From positions 10,527,285-10,591,284 of the forward strand of contig CM039130.1 in the NCBI GenBank assembly GCA_022036555.1: a DNA stretch of 64,000 nt. The letters run 5' to 3'. Shown here piece by piece: positions 9,736 to 20,630 of this stretch (positions are counted from its first letter, which is position 1; each line of letters opens with the position of its first letter). Source of the DNA: Microstegium vimineum (lineage: Eukaryota > Streptophyta > Magnoliopsida > Poales > Poaceae). The notes below the pieces were generated by a model. That model had not been told where the DNA came from, did no database searches, and saw nothing but the letters and a program-made list of their open reading frames with translations. Both the position numbers and the translations under genes were made by a program.

Positions 9736-12700
9736 TGGATCAGTTCGCCGATGACGGAAAACTGGGGCAGGGCTTCACGTCTGCCGATGACTTGCTCGAG
9801 GTTGACATCGGCGATGGTAGTAAACCTAGGCCTACTTTTATTAGTGCTAAGTTAGATTCCCAATGTAAGCAACAGTTAATTGATTTATTAAAAGAGAATA
9901 AAGATTGTTTCGCTTGGGACTATATAGAGATGCCTGGTTTAGACCGATTGATAGTTGAACATCGGTTACCCATCAAGTCTGGTTTTCAGCCACATCGGCA
10001 GCCGGCGCGCCGATGCAATCCTACCATCTTACCCGATATTAAGGCTGAGATTACCAAGTTAATCGAGGCTGGATTCATTCGGCAATGCCGATATGCCGAT
10101 TGGATTTCTAATGTGGTTCCTGTGTATAAAAAGAATGGAAAACTTCATGTTTGTATTGATTTCAGGAACCTGAACAAGGCTACGCCGATGGATGGTTACC
10201 CAATGCCCGTTGCCGATCTGCTAATCGATGCTGCTGCTGGACACCAAATTATTAGCTTTATGGATGGTAATGCTGGGTATAATCAGATATTCATGGCTGA
10301 AGAAGACATACCCAAGACTGCTTTCCGATGTCCAGGCCACGTTGGTTTGTTTGAATGGGTAGTCATGACTTTTGGTTTGAAGAATGATGGCGCTACTTAC
10401 CAGAGGGCGATGACTTTTATCTTTCATAAGTACATCGACACAATTGTTGAGATCTACATTGATGATGTGGTGGTCAAGTCTGGGGACTTCAAGAAGCATC
10501 TTGCCGATTTGCGGAAGATATTGGAATGCACGAGGGAGCATGGGTTGAAGATGAATCCCAACAAGTGTGCGTTTGGCGTATCGGCAGGGCAGTTTCTGGG
10601 CTTCATGGTGCATCAGAGAGGTATTGAAATCGGCAGAAAATCTATTGATGCAATTAATAGGGTAGTTGCTCCCACAAACAAAACTGAGTTGCAGTCTCTG
10701 ATTGGCAAGATTAATTTCATTAGAAGATTTATATCCAACCTGTTTGGTAAGATTCAGTCTTTTAGTCCTCTGTTAAAATTGAAAGCCGATCAAGAGTTTA
10801 CATGGAGAGAAGAGCAGCAGTCAGCCTTAGAAGAGATTAAAAGGTATTTGGCGAATCCTCCAGTGTTAGTTCCACCTCAACACAGGAAGCCTTTCAGGTT
10901 ATATTTGTCTGCCGATGACGGTGTTATCGGGTCAGCCTTAATTCAAGAGTTTGAAGGGAAGGAGCGTGTAATATATTACCTGAGCAGGAGGTTGGTGGAC
11001 GCTGAAACCAGGTATTCGGCCATAGAGAGATTGTGCTTATGTTTATACTTCTCTTGCATTAAATTAAGACACTATTTACTGTCGACCGAATGTACTGTTG
11101 TCTGCAAAGATGATGTGGTCAAGTACATGCTGTCAATGCCGATTTTGAATGGACGAATCGGTAAGTGGATTCTGGCATTATCAGAGTTTGACCTAAGATA
11201 TGAATCGGCAAAGGCTGTTAAGGGTCAGGTGATGGCCGATTTTGTCACTCAGCATTGCAATATGGTGGGCTTTGTTGAGATTGCCCCTTGGGCTCTGTTC
11301 TTTGATGGGTCTACGTGCAAGGATGGAGCAGGCATCGGTATTCTGTTAATTTCACCCCGAGGACAGAGGTATGAGATTTCATTGCCGATTGTTGCTACTT
11401 CGACAAACAATCAGGCTGAGTACCAGGCTTTGCTCAAGGGGTTGGAACTGCTCAGGGAGGTGCGTGCCGATGCCGTTGAAATCTTCGGTGATTCCATGTT
11501 GGTGATTAATCAGCTAATCGGAATATATGAGTGCCGAAGTGAAGTGTTAATTGCAGCCCATGAGCGGTGTCTGCAGTTGTTAAAGGAGTTTAAAGAATAC
11601 CGCCTCGAGCACATTCCAAGGTTGCATAATGAAGAAGCTAATCGGTTGGCACAGAATGCCTCAGGATATCCGCCGATTCAGGAAGTCACGACATTGGTAA
11701 CGGATGCCGATGACTGGAGAAAGGGGATTGCCGATTACTTGAGGGATCCATCCAGGAAAGTCGAAAGGCGTCTAAGGTTCCAAGCTACTAAGTATGTGCT
11801 CCTTGATAATGAGTTGTATTATCGGACAATTGATGGAGTTTTGCTCAGATGTCTTGGCAAAGAGGAATCAAAAGAGTTAATGGGTGAGATCCATGAAGGT
11901 GTATGTGGAGCGCATCAATCGGCATTCAAGATGAAGTGGATGATTTGGCGGAATGGATATTATTGGCCGACAATCCTTGAAGATTGCTTCAATTATTTCA
12001 AAGGGTGTCAGGACTGTCAGAAGTTTGGTAATGTGCAAAGGGCACCTGCATCGGCAATGAATCCTATAATCAAGCCTTGACCGTTCAGAGGGTGGGCCAT
12101 TGATCTCATTGGCCAGATTTATCCGCCGTCGAGCAAGGGGCATAAGTTCATACTTGTTGCTACCGATTACTTCACCAAATGGGTTGAGGCAATTCCGTTG
12201 AAGAAGGTGACATCGGCAAACATGGTGGATTTCGTTAAGGAGCACATTGTTTACCGATTTGGTATTCCTCAGACCATTACTACCGATCAAGGGACCATGT
12301 TCACATCGGGAGAGTTTGATGACTTTGCTGCTAGCATGGGTTTCAAGGTGTTAAATTCTTCTCCTTATTACGCTCAAGCTAATGGTCAAGCCGAAACGAC
12401 TAATAAAGGAGTCATTAAGCTTATAAAGCGCAAGATTGAAGAAAACCCTAGGAGGTGGCACATGGTATTAAACGAAGCTTTATGGTCATATCGGATGGCT
12501 TGTCATGGTGCGACCAAAGTCTCGCCGTATCAGTTGGTTTATGGACACGATGCTGTCCTACCTTGGGAAATTAAAACTGATTCTAGGCGATTATCTCTTC
12601 AGGATCAGTTGACGACCAATGATTATATTACTCTGATGAAGGATGAGTTAGAGGATTTGGCAAGTCATCGGTTGAGGGCATTAATTAGTATTGAAGAGAA

Positions 12701-12971
12701 CAAGAAGAGGGTTGCCCGATGGTATGATAAGAAAGTAAAGGTAAAGGAGTTTGCCGACGGTGATTTGGTTTGGAAGTTGATTTTACCGATTGGGACTAAG
12801 AGCTCTAAGTTTGGAAAGTTGTCCCCTAATTGGGAAGGTCCTTATCGGGTAAAATAGTCTGCTCCTGGTAATGCATACATTTTGGAAACCCTCGAGGGAG
12901 TGACATTTTCTAGGGCGATCAACGGCAAATACTTGAAGAGATATTACCCTAGTATATGGGTAGATGCATAA
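9735..12971 (+). pseudogene. Pol: RT, RNase H, archaeal-type RNase H, integrase
   Basis: One frame of 1079 codons with two internal stops. RT carries HRLPIKSGFQPHRQPARR and the catalytic YIDD at residues 241-244. A gypsy-type RNase H follows (LYLSADDGVIG, then the YSAIE region). A second, archaeal-type RNase H follows with Asp524, Glu562 and Asp586, but Asn636 (HNEEANRLA) where the last catalytic aspartate is expected. Integrase has the HHCC finger ending CQDC near 12010, then a TGA at 12078-12080 replacing the tryptophan of the usual KPWPFRGW block. Beyond it all three catalytic acids are present (AIDLIG, TTDQGT, GQAETT). A TAG at 12855-12857 precedes the last 37 codons. The dual RNase H places it in the Tat lineage. 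No gag remains. Confidence 0.92.
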
Positions 12972-13089
12972 TGCTTAGTCAAATGCCGATGAAAAGTAAA
13001 CTTATAAAGACATCGGTAAAAAACAAACTGGCGTTATATTACAGGACAAAATCGAGTATCAGGCTACATTCTTGCCGATACTACAGGCA

Positions 13090-16000
13090 TTAGAACAAGG
13101 AGTGGATAACGTTTATCGCACGCAGGCGAATTTGGTCTATTTCGTCTAACTCCTTGGCGTCAGCATCGGCAGAGCCCTCAACCGGCTTGATTTTCTTTTT
13201 CCACGATATAGCTTGCCGAGCGTACTGATCCCTTTCTTGCTGTAAAGTCCCGATGGAGTCAGACAGTTGGGTCTTTTGTTGGTTGGCTGCCGTTAGACCC
13301 TCTTCAACCTGTTGCAGCTCTGCCAGCAGTTCCTCTTTCCTCGCCGATAGTTGAGAAATTTCCTGGTCAAGGTTGTCGATGGAAGTTTTGGCTTGACCGA
13401 TGTTTCTGTGTTTCTCATCGGCAAGGCTTTTAAATCTGAGCTTCTCCTCCTCGCTCTTGGCTTGGGCCGCTCTATCGGCAATGCGACGAGTAAGCCGCTG
13501 GTACTGGATTTGTTTGACGTCAATGGAAGCTGCTTGGAGGATGGTTTCTGCTGCATCGGCGGAGAGATGGCTTTGGATATCTTTGAATATAATCCTTGCC
13601 GCTGATGAGTCCTGGACAAGTTGGGAGGTGTCTTGCAGCAGCAGGGAGAGCAATTCTTCAAGTTTGGATTTGACTTCTGCCGATAGAGCCGGGTGGGAGC
13701 TTTCCTCTTCATCGTCGTCGGGGACGTCGACGGCAAAAGAGAACAAACTGTCTGCTCGGAGGCGGCTTGGGCGCTCATCTTCGTTCTGAAGGTTTAGGCT
13801 GTAAGAGAAGAGGCTGTCCGGAGAGTCCTGGGCCTGAAAGCAAAAGTTAAAATATGCCGACTGCAAAACTATACTATGAGCTTTATGGTAATCCACTTAC
13901 CGTCTTGAAACGGATCTCCTGCCTGGGGCTTGGTATGCTAGACGGTCCGGCTTCATCTTGAACATCGGCGACAGATGCCGATGACTGAGCCCGTGTTAGG
14001 GAGGTAGCCGACGCCGCTGGTCTTGGTGTAGTCGTTGCTGGCGTCGCCTCCGATGTAGTGACGGTTTCTTGTGGTGGCACTCTGTCATCGGGGACTTGGG
14101 TCGATGGTGCAGATGCCGACGTTGTTGCTGCTGCGGAGGCTTGAGTGGTTCATTCGTCAAGTAATCTGGCTGGCGATGCCGACGCTGATGCTACCTCCGC
14201 TGCTACGACGGGAGTTGTTTCTTCAGTCACCATAGCCGGTGCCGATGCCGTTTCGATCGTCGCAGCAGCCACTATCTCCTGGACGGGGGCGTCATCCATC
14301 GGCTGTTCAGGTATGGAAGTCAATGGAACTCCTACCGATGACCCGTCGGTAGGTGGTGCGACTGGAGCCGGAAGCTCTGCTGGCGGCGCATCGGCAGCTG
14401 ATGGTGCAGTTGGAGCCGATGGCGGAGGGGAAGCCAGCCTCAAGCGCCTTTTCTTTGTCGGCGCAGCAGTAGGAGAGCCAATCCACTTGGATGAAGACTG
14501 GGGGACATCGGCAACAGGGTCAGAAGTTAGTTGTATTCTGTGAGCAGATGCCGATGACCATAATGCCTAAAAATACAAAGCGAGTTATGCAAGGTAGATG
14601 TTGCCGATGAAACAGTGTATGATCGGTACAAGTAAAGAGTTTACTGCATAAGTTTGCGTGAAGGCAACAGCGGCAGCCGATGTAGCCTGAGCTGTTGTAG
14701 GCATCGGCAGGGGTACCTGTTGAGGTGTGAAGGCGGCCAACGTCAGGGCTTTGTTGCCGATGATCGATATAGGGCCCATCATCCGAAGTTTGAAGGGTCT
14801 GCTGCTATTGCTCATTGTGGGGACTGGATCATCGGCCTGTCAAATACAAAGGTGCGGAGGAGTGATGATACTGATGACAAATAAAATAATGAAAGTACAT
14901 CGGATAGCGAACTTACTGCGTCGTCGGGAATGAGGTAATCGGCGTCGATCAAGTGCCGATAGTAGTGCGAAGACTTGGCGAGTAGTTGGCACTTCCACTC
15001 TTGCCACCAAGACTTGAACTCGTGGGTAATGAAGGAGGTCGGTGTCCAGGAGGACAAGTCAAGGTCTGACAAATCGGCATCGGCAGGGAGGTTGATGACT
15101 TTGTTCCAATCCAGATTGCTGGAGATTGTCTGTCTGGGTCTTACTACCTTGGAATAGCACAGCTTGATCGGCAGTTGGCCAAATGCCAGTTGTCTTGCCG
15201 CTGCCGATGGATAGTAAAACTCGTACGACGGCGGGGCATTCTTCCCAGATCCAAAGATGTTTACCGGGAGGGCTCGGGGAGTGATGCTGGCCCTCATGAT
15301 TGCTTGGTTCTCAGGCAAGCTCATATCGGTCAAATTGAAGAGCAGTGGGAACTGGTTCTGTTCATCAAGATATGGCCACCAACTCCGTTCTGAGGAGGGA
15401 AGTCCGTTGTAAAACCTCTGGAAAAAGTAGCCGAAGTGCTCTACATCGGCATCGGTACCCGACAACATTATGATGGCTTCTCCAAAGTTAAGCGGAGCTT
15501 GAGTTTCTGATTCATCGTCATCATATCGGTAATCTTCTGACAGCTCTCTCGGGAATTGTTGGGCAAATAGGTCGAACTCGAGGGCCTTGTGCATATGTGC
15601 ATTCAACCAGAGGTTAATGAACCACCAAGGGCCTCTGAGATTGCCGATGGGCTCTCCTAGCAGCAGTTTATTGGATACTTGGTGCAGCAATCGGTAAACT
15701 GACCCGAGGAGGTACCTGCCTAAAGGAAGCCTTGTGCCGTTGGCAAGCAGTTCGGCCGCGGGGAGGTGCATAGTGGTCGGACCGATGGTTTTGCCACAGA
15801 AGACAAACTTCTCTAACCACATGTTTAAAAAGATGGCGTGCTCCCGTTGGCTTACCGATCCGGTTTTCTGGTGTTCTTGGATGTAACCTGTCCAGCTGCC
15901 GATACTGCGGGTGTTCATCTTGTACTCAGCTTTTCTGTTAAACAGGCTGAGCGTATCGGCAGAGGTAATATCCAAGCCGGTCAGCATATAGACATCGGCA

Positions 16001-16504
16001 AGGGTGGGAGTAGTTGGTCCGTGCCTGAAAAGGAAGGCGTTCATACTGTCGGACAAAAAATATGAAGCTGCTATCATCAAGTTCTCATTCTTCTCTGCAT
16101 CGGCAATTGAGAGCCTAATGCATTGATCTAAGCCACGCTCCTGCCAGTATACTTGTTGTGACCTGGCCAACCTCAAGTACCAATTTTTCCATCCTTTGGT
16201 GTGCTTGGGCCATGAGCGGAATGTATCTTTCCACAATCCCAGACCAAAGCTTTCGGATCTAAACGGTATCCGGTTGGTTTCTGCGTTGATGATGGAGGTG
16301 GGGTCTGGATTGCCCATTGGGCCTAGGCAGCTAAGATTGGAACCAGCAAGGGGGATGATGACTTTGTTGTACAACTCCTAGGGTTCGAGAAGGGGACGAA
16401 TTACAAAGAAGAACAAGGATGAAACCAGGTTTTTGCGGAGAAAAGAGAGGTTAGATTGGATGAGGAATGAATCTTACCTTCGGGATGTCGACCTGGATCG
16501 CCAT
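13090..16504 (-). CDS. Antisense five-exon plant mobile domain (PMD) gene
   Basis: Exons on the - strand: 16504-16478, 16377-14917, 14836-14645, 14566-13901, 13833-13090. All four introns (100, 80, 78 and 67 bp) have GT and AG ends, and all are phase 0. Exon 1 starts at ATG 16504-16502 and encodes MAIQVDIPK. Exon 2 has no ATG at its start and needs this splice. It encodes about 487 residues with PMD hallmarks (HTKGWKNWYLRLARSQ, FRHGPTTPTLADVYMLTGLD, GPWWFINLWLNAHM). Exons 3 and 4 are rich in Ala, Pro, Ser and Thr, with a KKRRLR basic patch. Exon 5 is a coiled coil (about residues 850-1000). The total is 1029 codons plus stop. One TGA (14152-14150) interrupts exon 4 and may come from CGA. PMD proteins include MAIN/MAIL1 and transposon-borne relatives; the function here is unknown. 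Confidence 0.85.
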
Positions 16505-16658
16505 TGGAGTCAAGAGAATGCTTGATTTGTCCTTGGAGTGTGAAGAAGTACTGTTGCTTGAGCTTGTGTTCTTCAGGGCAGCCGAAGGTGGAAGATGAAG
16601 GCTAGGAGGTGAAAGTGAAAATGGGCTCGGGTAAAAAAGGTAGTGTGGAACCCAGTAA

Positions 16659-16666
16659 CTTTTATA
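16659..16666 (-). promoter_or_regulatory. TATA box of the antisense PMD gene
   Basis: The - strand reads AGGATTATAAAAGTTACTGG, about 155 bp upstream of the proposed ATG at 16504. That leaves a leader of about 125 bp, CT-rich near the expected start (TTTCACTTTCACCTCC). It lies between pol and the 3' LTR, so the antisense gene does not use the LTR promoter. Confidence 0.65.
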
Positions 16667-16910
16667 ATCCTGTTTAGGGGTATTTTGGGGTTCTGTTCCA
16701 CACTGTGCAGGAATGTAGAGAGGCCCGCGGTAGATACGCGCGGTGGTCGAGGTGGTCTGTAACTGTTCATGCTACAATCGAGGGATTTTATTATTAAATT
16801 GCAGTTCCACATGCGGGGATCGAGGAAAACCGTACGTTTATCTCAGGGGTAATGGCTACAGCAACGGCTATAGTGGAGAGAATTTCGGCACGTAAGGTTA
16901 TACAGTCCGA

Positions 16911-16924
16911 AACTGGGGGGCATG
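16911..16924 (+). other. Polypurine tract of element D
   Basis: AACTGGGGGGCATG directly abuts the 3' LTR start at 16925. It is the expected plus-strand priming site. Confidence 0.7.
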
Positions 16925-17936
16925 TGTTGACACCGTTTTTTGACACGTGTCAAATGGGCCGAAGCTTGACTGGTCAGTGACTATTCTCCATCGGCATCGG
17001 TAAAGTATGAGCTGATATGGCTGATGGGAGAGTACTGTAAAAGGTCAAGTATGTTGCCGATGAAGACTGGGTGATCTTTGCCGATAGAGGTTGATTGGTG
17101 GTTGCCGATGAAGAATCATTACCGATTGCAGACAAGGGTTTATTGCCGATTGCCGACGAGGGGATGCTACCAATCGGGAAAAGTGTTGCCGATACCGATG
17201 AGCATAACTTAGCGCTTGGTGGCAGCTGAAGGTTACCGATGGTCCAAAGAAGGAAGGTGCGGATTAAAGGGATCTGCCGATGGAGAGTTTCCATTGAGAA
17301 GAAGTATAAGGAAACTGGTGTTTTGTGCCAGTATTATTATAGTAGTTTGAATCTGGCTCTTGCATGGGTCATTTATTTTCCCTTAAAATAGGTGTGTTTG
17401 TTTAGGAAATAAATATTGTTATCCGGCTCCTGTGCGAGTCAGTTTCCTTTAAAGTAGGAGTTTGTTTTAGGAAGGATATGTGTCGTGTCATTGTACAACT
17501 CTCCTTGCGGGAGTATAAATATGAGCCCGAGGGCTATGGAATATATCAATCCTATCAAAAACAAACCAATTTTATCTTATTCTACCTTTTATTGCAATTT
17601 ACCCTTATTATGCATTAGTTATAGCTTTAACGAGTTCTTTAAGCTTTCGACGGGCTGCATCACCTTGATCTCCGTCAAATCCTTGCTAGTTCCGCTTGGG
17701 AGTACCTCTAGGCTTTGGCAATCCGGGCGCATCGCTGTTTGCCTCGTCTAGCTCTGCTCTAGTTATCCGTGATCAATCTGAGCCTTGACGTCCGGGCGCA
17801 TCGCTGTCGTCTCGTTCAGTTTGTCATAGTTATCATCCTTGTCGATTGATTGGTCAAATCGACTGGCACGCCCTCGACATCGAGCTTTGGGTAATAGCCC
17901 GAGGTGTTCACAGATCTGACGCTTTTTGTGTCAACA
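16925..17936 (+). repeat. 3' LTR of element D, complete
   Basis: 1012 bp from TGTTGACACCG to GTGTCAACA, with 9 bp perfect inverted ends. The first half is a cluster of (T)GCCGAT(G) motifs. The TATA box is at 17514. The second half contains two GCATCGCTGT(T/C)(T/G)-type repeats near 17728 and 17800. It is followed by the GAAAT duplication. Confidence 0.93.
17514..17520 (+). promoter_or_regulatory. 3' LTR TATA box
   Basis: TATAAAT in the context CGGGAGTATAAATATGAGC. The matching part of the 5' LTR is deleted, so this is the only LTR promoter left in element D. It points outward toward the F-box fragment. Confidence 0.65.
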
Positions 17937-17941
17937 GAAAT
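17937..17941. repeat. Target site duplication GAAAT, right copy
   Basis: Identical to 8800-8804. Joining the flanks continues the LTR C sequence. Confidence 0.9.
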
Positions 17942-17979
17942 CATAACAAGGTTGCGCGTCCAGTCCCCAAGACTGCAGT
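17942..17979 (-). repeat. Tat-like LTR C, right remainder
   Basis: Continuation of LTR C after element D (GTCCAGTCCCCAAGACTGCA), probably ending at the CA of 17978-17979. The boundary with the host gene flank is tentative. Confidence 0.4.
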
Positions 17980-18396
17980 GTTAGTGGAAAACAATTGGCC
18001 GTAAATTGGGGAAATTAAATATGAAATGAGATCTAAGTTTAAGTAATTGGGCCGTATTTATCCGCATAGTTATCGGCCCGTGTTTGAGGCGCAAGAAGTA
18101 GGCGGCGTGGCGGTCCCGTATTTGATCGCTGCGGTTTCCCAAAAACCCTGGAAGGCGAAGCGCCGCACCGCTTGGTATAAAGAGCTACTCCGATGGTTGG
18201 CGGAATGGGAAGGGTCGCGTTTCCCTGCCTTACTGAGTACACCTAGGATACGAAGAGCCGACGATTTTGTACTATATATTCTGGTGAACTGAGGGGATTC
18301 CCATCTGCCTTGTTCAATAATCTCCACGCCTGCTGGCCACAAAGGATAAGCGCAGAGCAAGAGGGTTTCGTCGGTGCTAGGGTTTTGTCGGTGAAG
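17980..18396 (+). other. Upstream flank and leader of the F-box gene
   Basis: Apparently host sequence. A TATA-like ACTATATATTC occurs at about 18271-18281, 120 bp upstream of the ATG. The interval contains no other recognisable gene. Confidence 0.4.
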
Positions 18397-18797
18397 ATGG
18401 AAGGTGACGGTGCGCGCCTCGCGATGGGTTTCGCCGCCTTGCTGGTTCTGCCGGAGGACTTGCTCTTCCGGATTCTTCTTCGTGTTATCGATGATGACGA
18501 CAATGTACGCGAGTATGTGAAGGTTCGTCAGGTCTGTCACATCTTCCGGGAGGTTTGTGACGATGCTTCAACGATTCAGCTCTTGTCTCTTCGGCAGATT
18601 CAAGACTATTGTCGTCCTTACCACCATGCGCTGGAGTCTTCTTTTGAGCGTCGCTTCCTTGAGGCCGATCATCCCAAGGCGTTGTTCTTTTGTGGTGTGG
18701 AGAGATTGATGCTGTGGGGGAAAGATCCTAATGGTAGTCGCTTATTAAGCGGGCGGTGGCTGCTGGAGATAGTGTCGCCATGTACTTCTAGGCCATG
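18397..18797 (+). pseudogene. F-box protein gene, 5' part, truncated by Sirevirus
   Basis: From ATG 18397 the frame encodes an N-terminal F-box: LPEDLLFRILLRV at about residues 17-29, then YVKVRQVCHIFREV. Next is a segment resembling the repeat region of plant F-box proteins of the At1g67623 type (FERRFLEADHPKALFFCGVE, near residues 94-113). F-box proteins couple targets to SCF ubiquitin ligases through Skp1. The first 133 codons or so are open and look undamaged. The Sirevirus LTR starts at 18798 and replaces the rest, and no downstream exon occurs in this window. The true start could also be an in-frame codon upstream, but the ATG at 18397 fits the usual short leader before an F-box. Confidence 0.65.
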
Positions 18798-20630
18798 TGA
18801 AAGGACCGAGATGGCTAGAGGGGGGGTGAGTATCCTAATAAAAAATCTACAAATCACTAGAGCAAAGGTTAGAATAACACTTAAGCTAAGCTTTTGCTCT
18901 AGCTCTACTTAGGGATGCAAAGCCACCTATCCAAGCAATTCTAGTTAACTAAGTGCCTATCACACAATAGCAAAAACCTAAAGCACTTAGCTCAAGCTAG
19001 CAAGAACAACTAATAAGAGAAACTAACTAGCAAGCTAACTAAGCAAGATATGAAGGAATGTAAAAGCTAGGAAGAGGGTGATTGTTATACCGTGGCCTTG
19101 TGATGGAAGAATACCAATATGAAGACCAATCACAATAAGATCACCAAGAGTAGCCGGGAGACAAGATGAACACAATAATTTTTCTCTCGAGGTTCACTTG
19201 GTTGCCACCAAGCTAGTCCCCGTTGTGTCGACTACTCAAATGGTGATTCGGTGGCTAATAGGCAATCACAAGCCTAGCCCACTACCCAGGCACCACAAGA
19301 ATCCACCCAAATGAGAGTAACTTAAAGACACGAGCAATCCACTAGAATTACCCTTTGGCGCTCCGCCGAGGTGGGTACAAGCCCTCTCGCAAGTCGATGA
19401 AGCCGGCCACGATCAATCACCAACATGTGCCGAAGCTTCTCCTCAATGGCCAAGCCGTCTCGGTGTTGGAAAACACCAAGAATAACAAGAAATTCCGCGG
19501 CGATGACGATGACCAAGTGCCACTAAGATGCAATGCAATAATCAAAGCACTTGGTTCACTCAAACTCTCATGAATTAGCAAGCAAAGCAAAGAGAGATGA
19601 GTTGGGGGCCTTCTCAAGCAAGCACAAAGAGTGAGAATGAATGGGAGGTGCAAGAGCGGTCCCTAGGAGCCGGCCAAAACATATTTATAGCCTTTCACCA
19701 AAGACTAGCCGTTTTGCCCCTTCATCTTGACTTCCTGCGTAGCTCCGGATGCTGAAGTGTGGGGGGGTTCGGACTAATGGCCATGCATCTGGACCCTCCT
19801 CCATTTGAATCCTGTTGTTGGCACCTCTTTTCTGAGCTGACACGTCACCTCCGGACGCTGACAATAGTGCGTGTCCGGACCATCACCGCCTGCGACCGGA
19901 GTCCAGCAGAGAGCTTCCAGAGAGCCCCAAAGCTCCGGACGGTGGTCCGGAGTGCCCCGTCCGGTCGCTCCACCAGAGGAGTCCAAAGAGCTCCAGGACT
20001 CCGGACGGTTGTCCGGAGCCATCGTCCGGTCCTCATTCAGCGTCCAGACCTCCTGTCCAGAGAGGCCGAGCCTTAGGGTATGCTTCCGGATGCATCTGCG
20101 TTAATCCGAACAAAGCAACCCCAGCGTTCGGACCTTGCATCCGGACCTCTTTCCTTTGTCCAAACGAGTTGCTTCTTCGTCTCCAAGCTTCCATATGCTA
20201 ACACCTTGTGATCCAACACATGTTCTCCTGTGCTAGCCTTTGCAAAGATATTTTCTTGGAATTATGTTTCATGTTCGTGTCATGTAGGTTCATTTTATAT
20301 GAATGCAATGCAAACCTAGTGGCACATGATAACCACAATCGAAACGAGTTTTCCCTTCTTGATAGTACGACTATCTATCCTAAATGTGATCACACTCTCT
20401 ATAGTGTCTTGATCACTAAACCAAAAATGGCCCTATGATATACCTTTGCCTTTAGCCCATTTTTGTTTTTCTCTTTCTTCTTTTCCTTAGTCCATGGAGC
20501 ACTTGATTTATCATGATCCTTCATCTAGCTCCACTTGTCAATTTGGATTACCCTAGCTAGATCACACACTTAGCAAATAGGGTTAGTCCATAGGTGTCAT
20601 CAATTAACCAAAACCAAACTTGGGCTTTCA
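18798..20630 (-). repeat. 3' LTR of Sirevirus S1
   Basis: 1833 bp. The - strand begins TGAAAGCCCAAGTTTGG right after a purine tract at 20631. It ends in CCCCCCCTCTAGCCATCTCG and CTTTCA, the usual Sirevirus LTR terminus. The segment 19745-20150 holds about a dozen TCCGGA/GTCCGG motifs. A minus-strand TATA lies at 19681. Confidence 0.85.
19681..19689 (-). promoter_or_regulatory. S1 LTR TATA box
   Basis: The - strand reads GGCTATAAATATGTT, immediately downstream (on that strand) of the CCGG-rich cluster. Confidence 0.6.

Larger units (their letters stand above)
8805..17936 (+). mobile_element. Tat-lineage Ty3/gypsy retrotransposon D with antisense PMD gene
   Basis: A 9132 bp element bounded by LTR ends TGTTGACAC and GTGTCAACA and a GAAAT target duplication. 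Order: truncated 5' LTR, protease, RT, RNase H, archaeal-type RNase H and integrase on the + strand, then a five-exon PMD gene on the - strand, then PPT and a full 3' LTR. The two RNase H domains and the extra antisense gene are known marks of the Tat lineage. The distal part of the 5' LTR, the primer site and gag are deleted. Shared LTR sequence (567 bp) differs at about ten sites by eye, mostly C-T or G-A, suggesting insertion within roughly the last million years. The hexamer GCCGAT or its complement occurs about 70 times. Confidence 0.93.

Noticed and set aside
13293..13778. 161-codon minus-strand frame
   Set aside because: Alternate frame of PMD exon 5; the chosen frame gives a coiled coil and joins the spliced gene in phase.
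14145..14543. Plus-strand frame of 132 codons rich in Ala, Gly, Ser
   Set aside because: Shadow of exon 4 of the antisense PMD gene; composition mirrors its Ala/Pro/Thr-rich coding.
8805..17936. GCCGAT as a coding artefact of a favoured Ala-Asp dipeptide
   Set aside because: The motif is equally dense in LTRs, in introns and on the opposite strand, and is read in several frames in pol.
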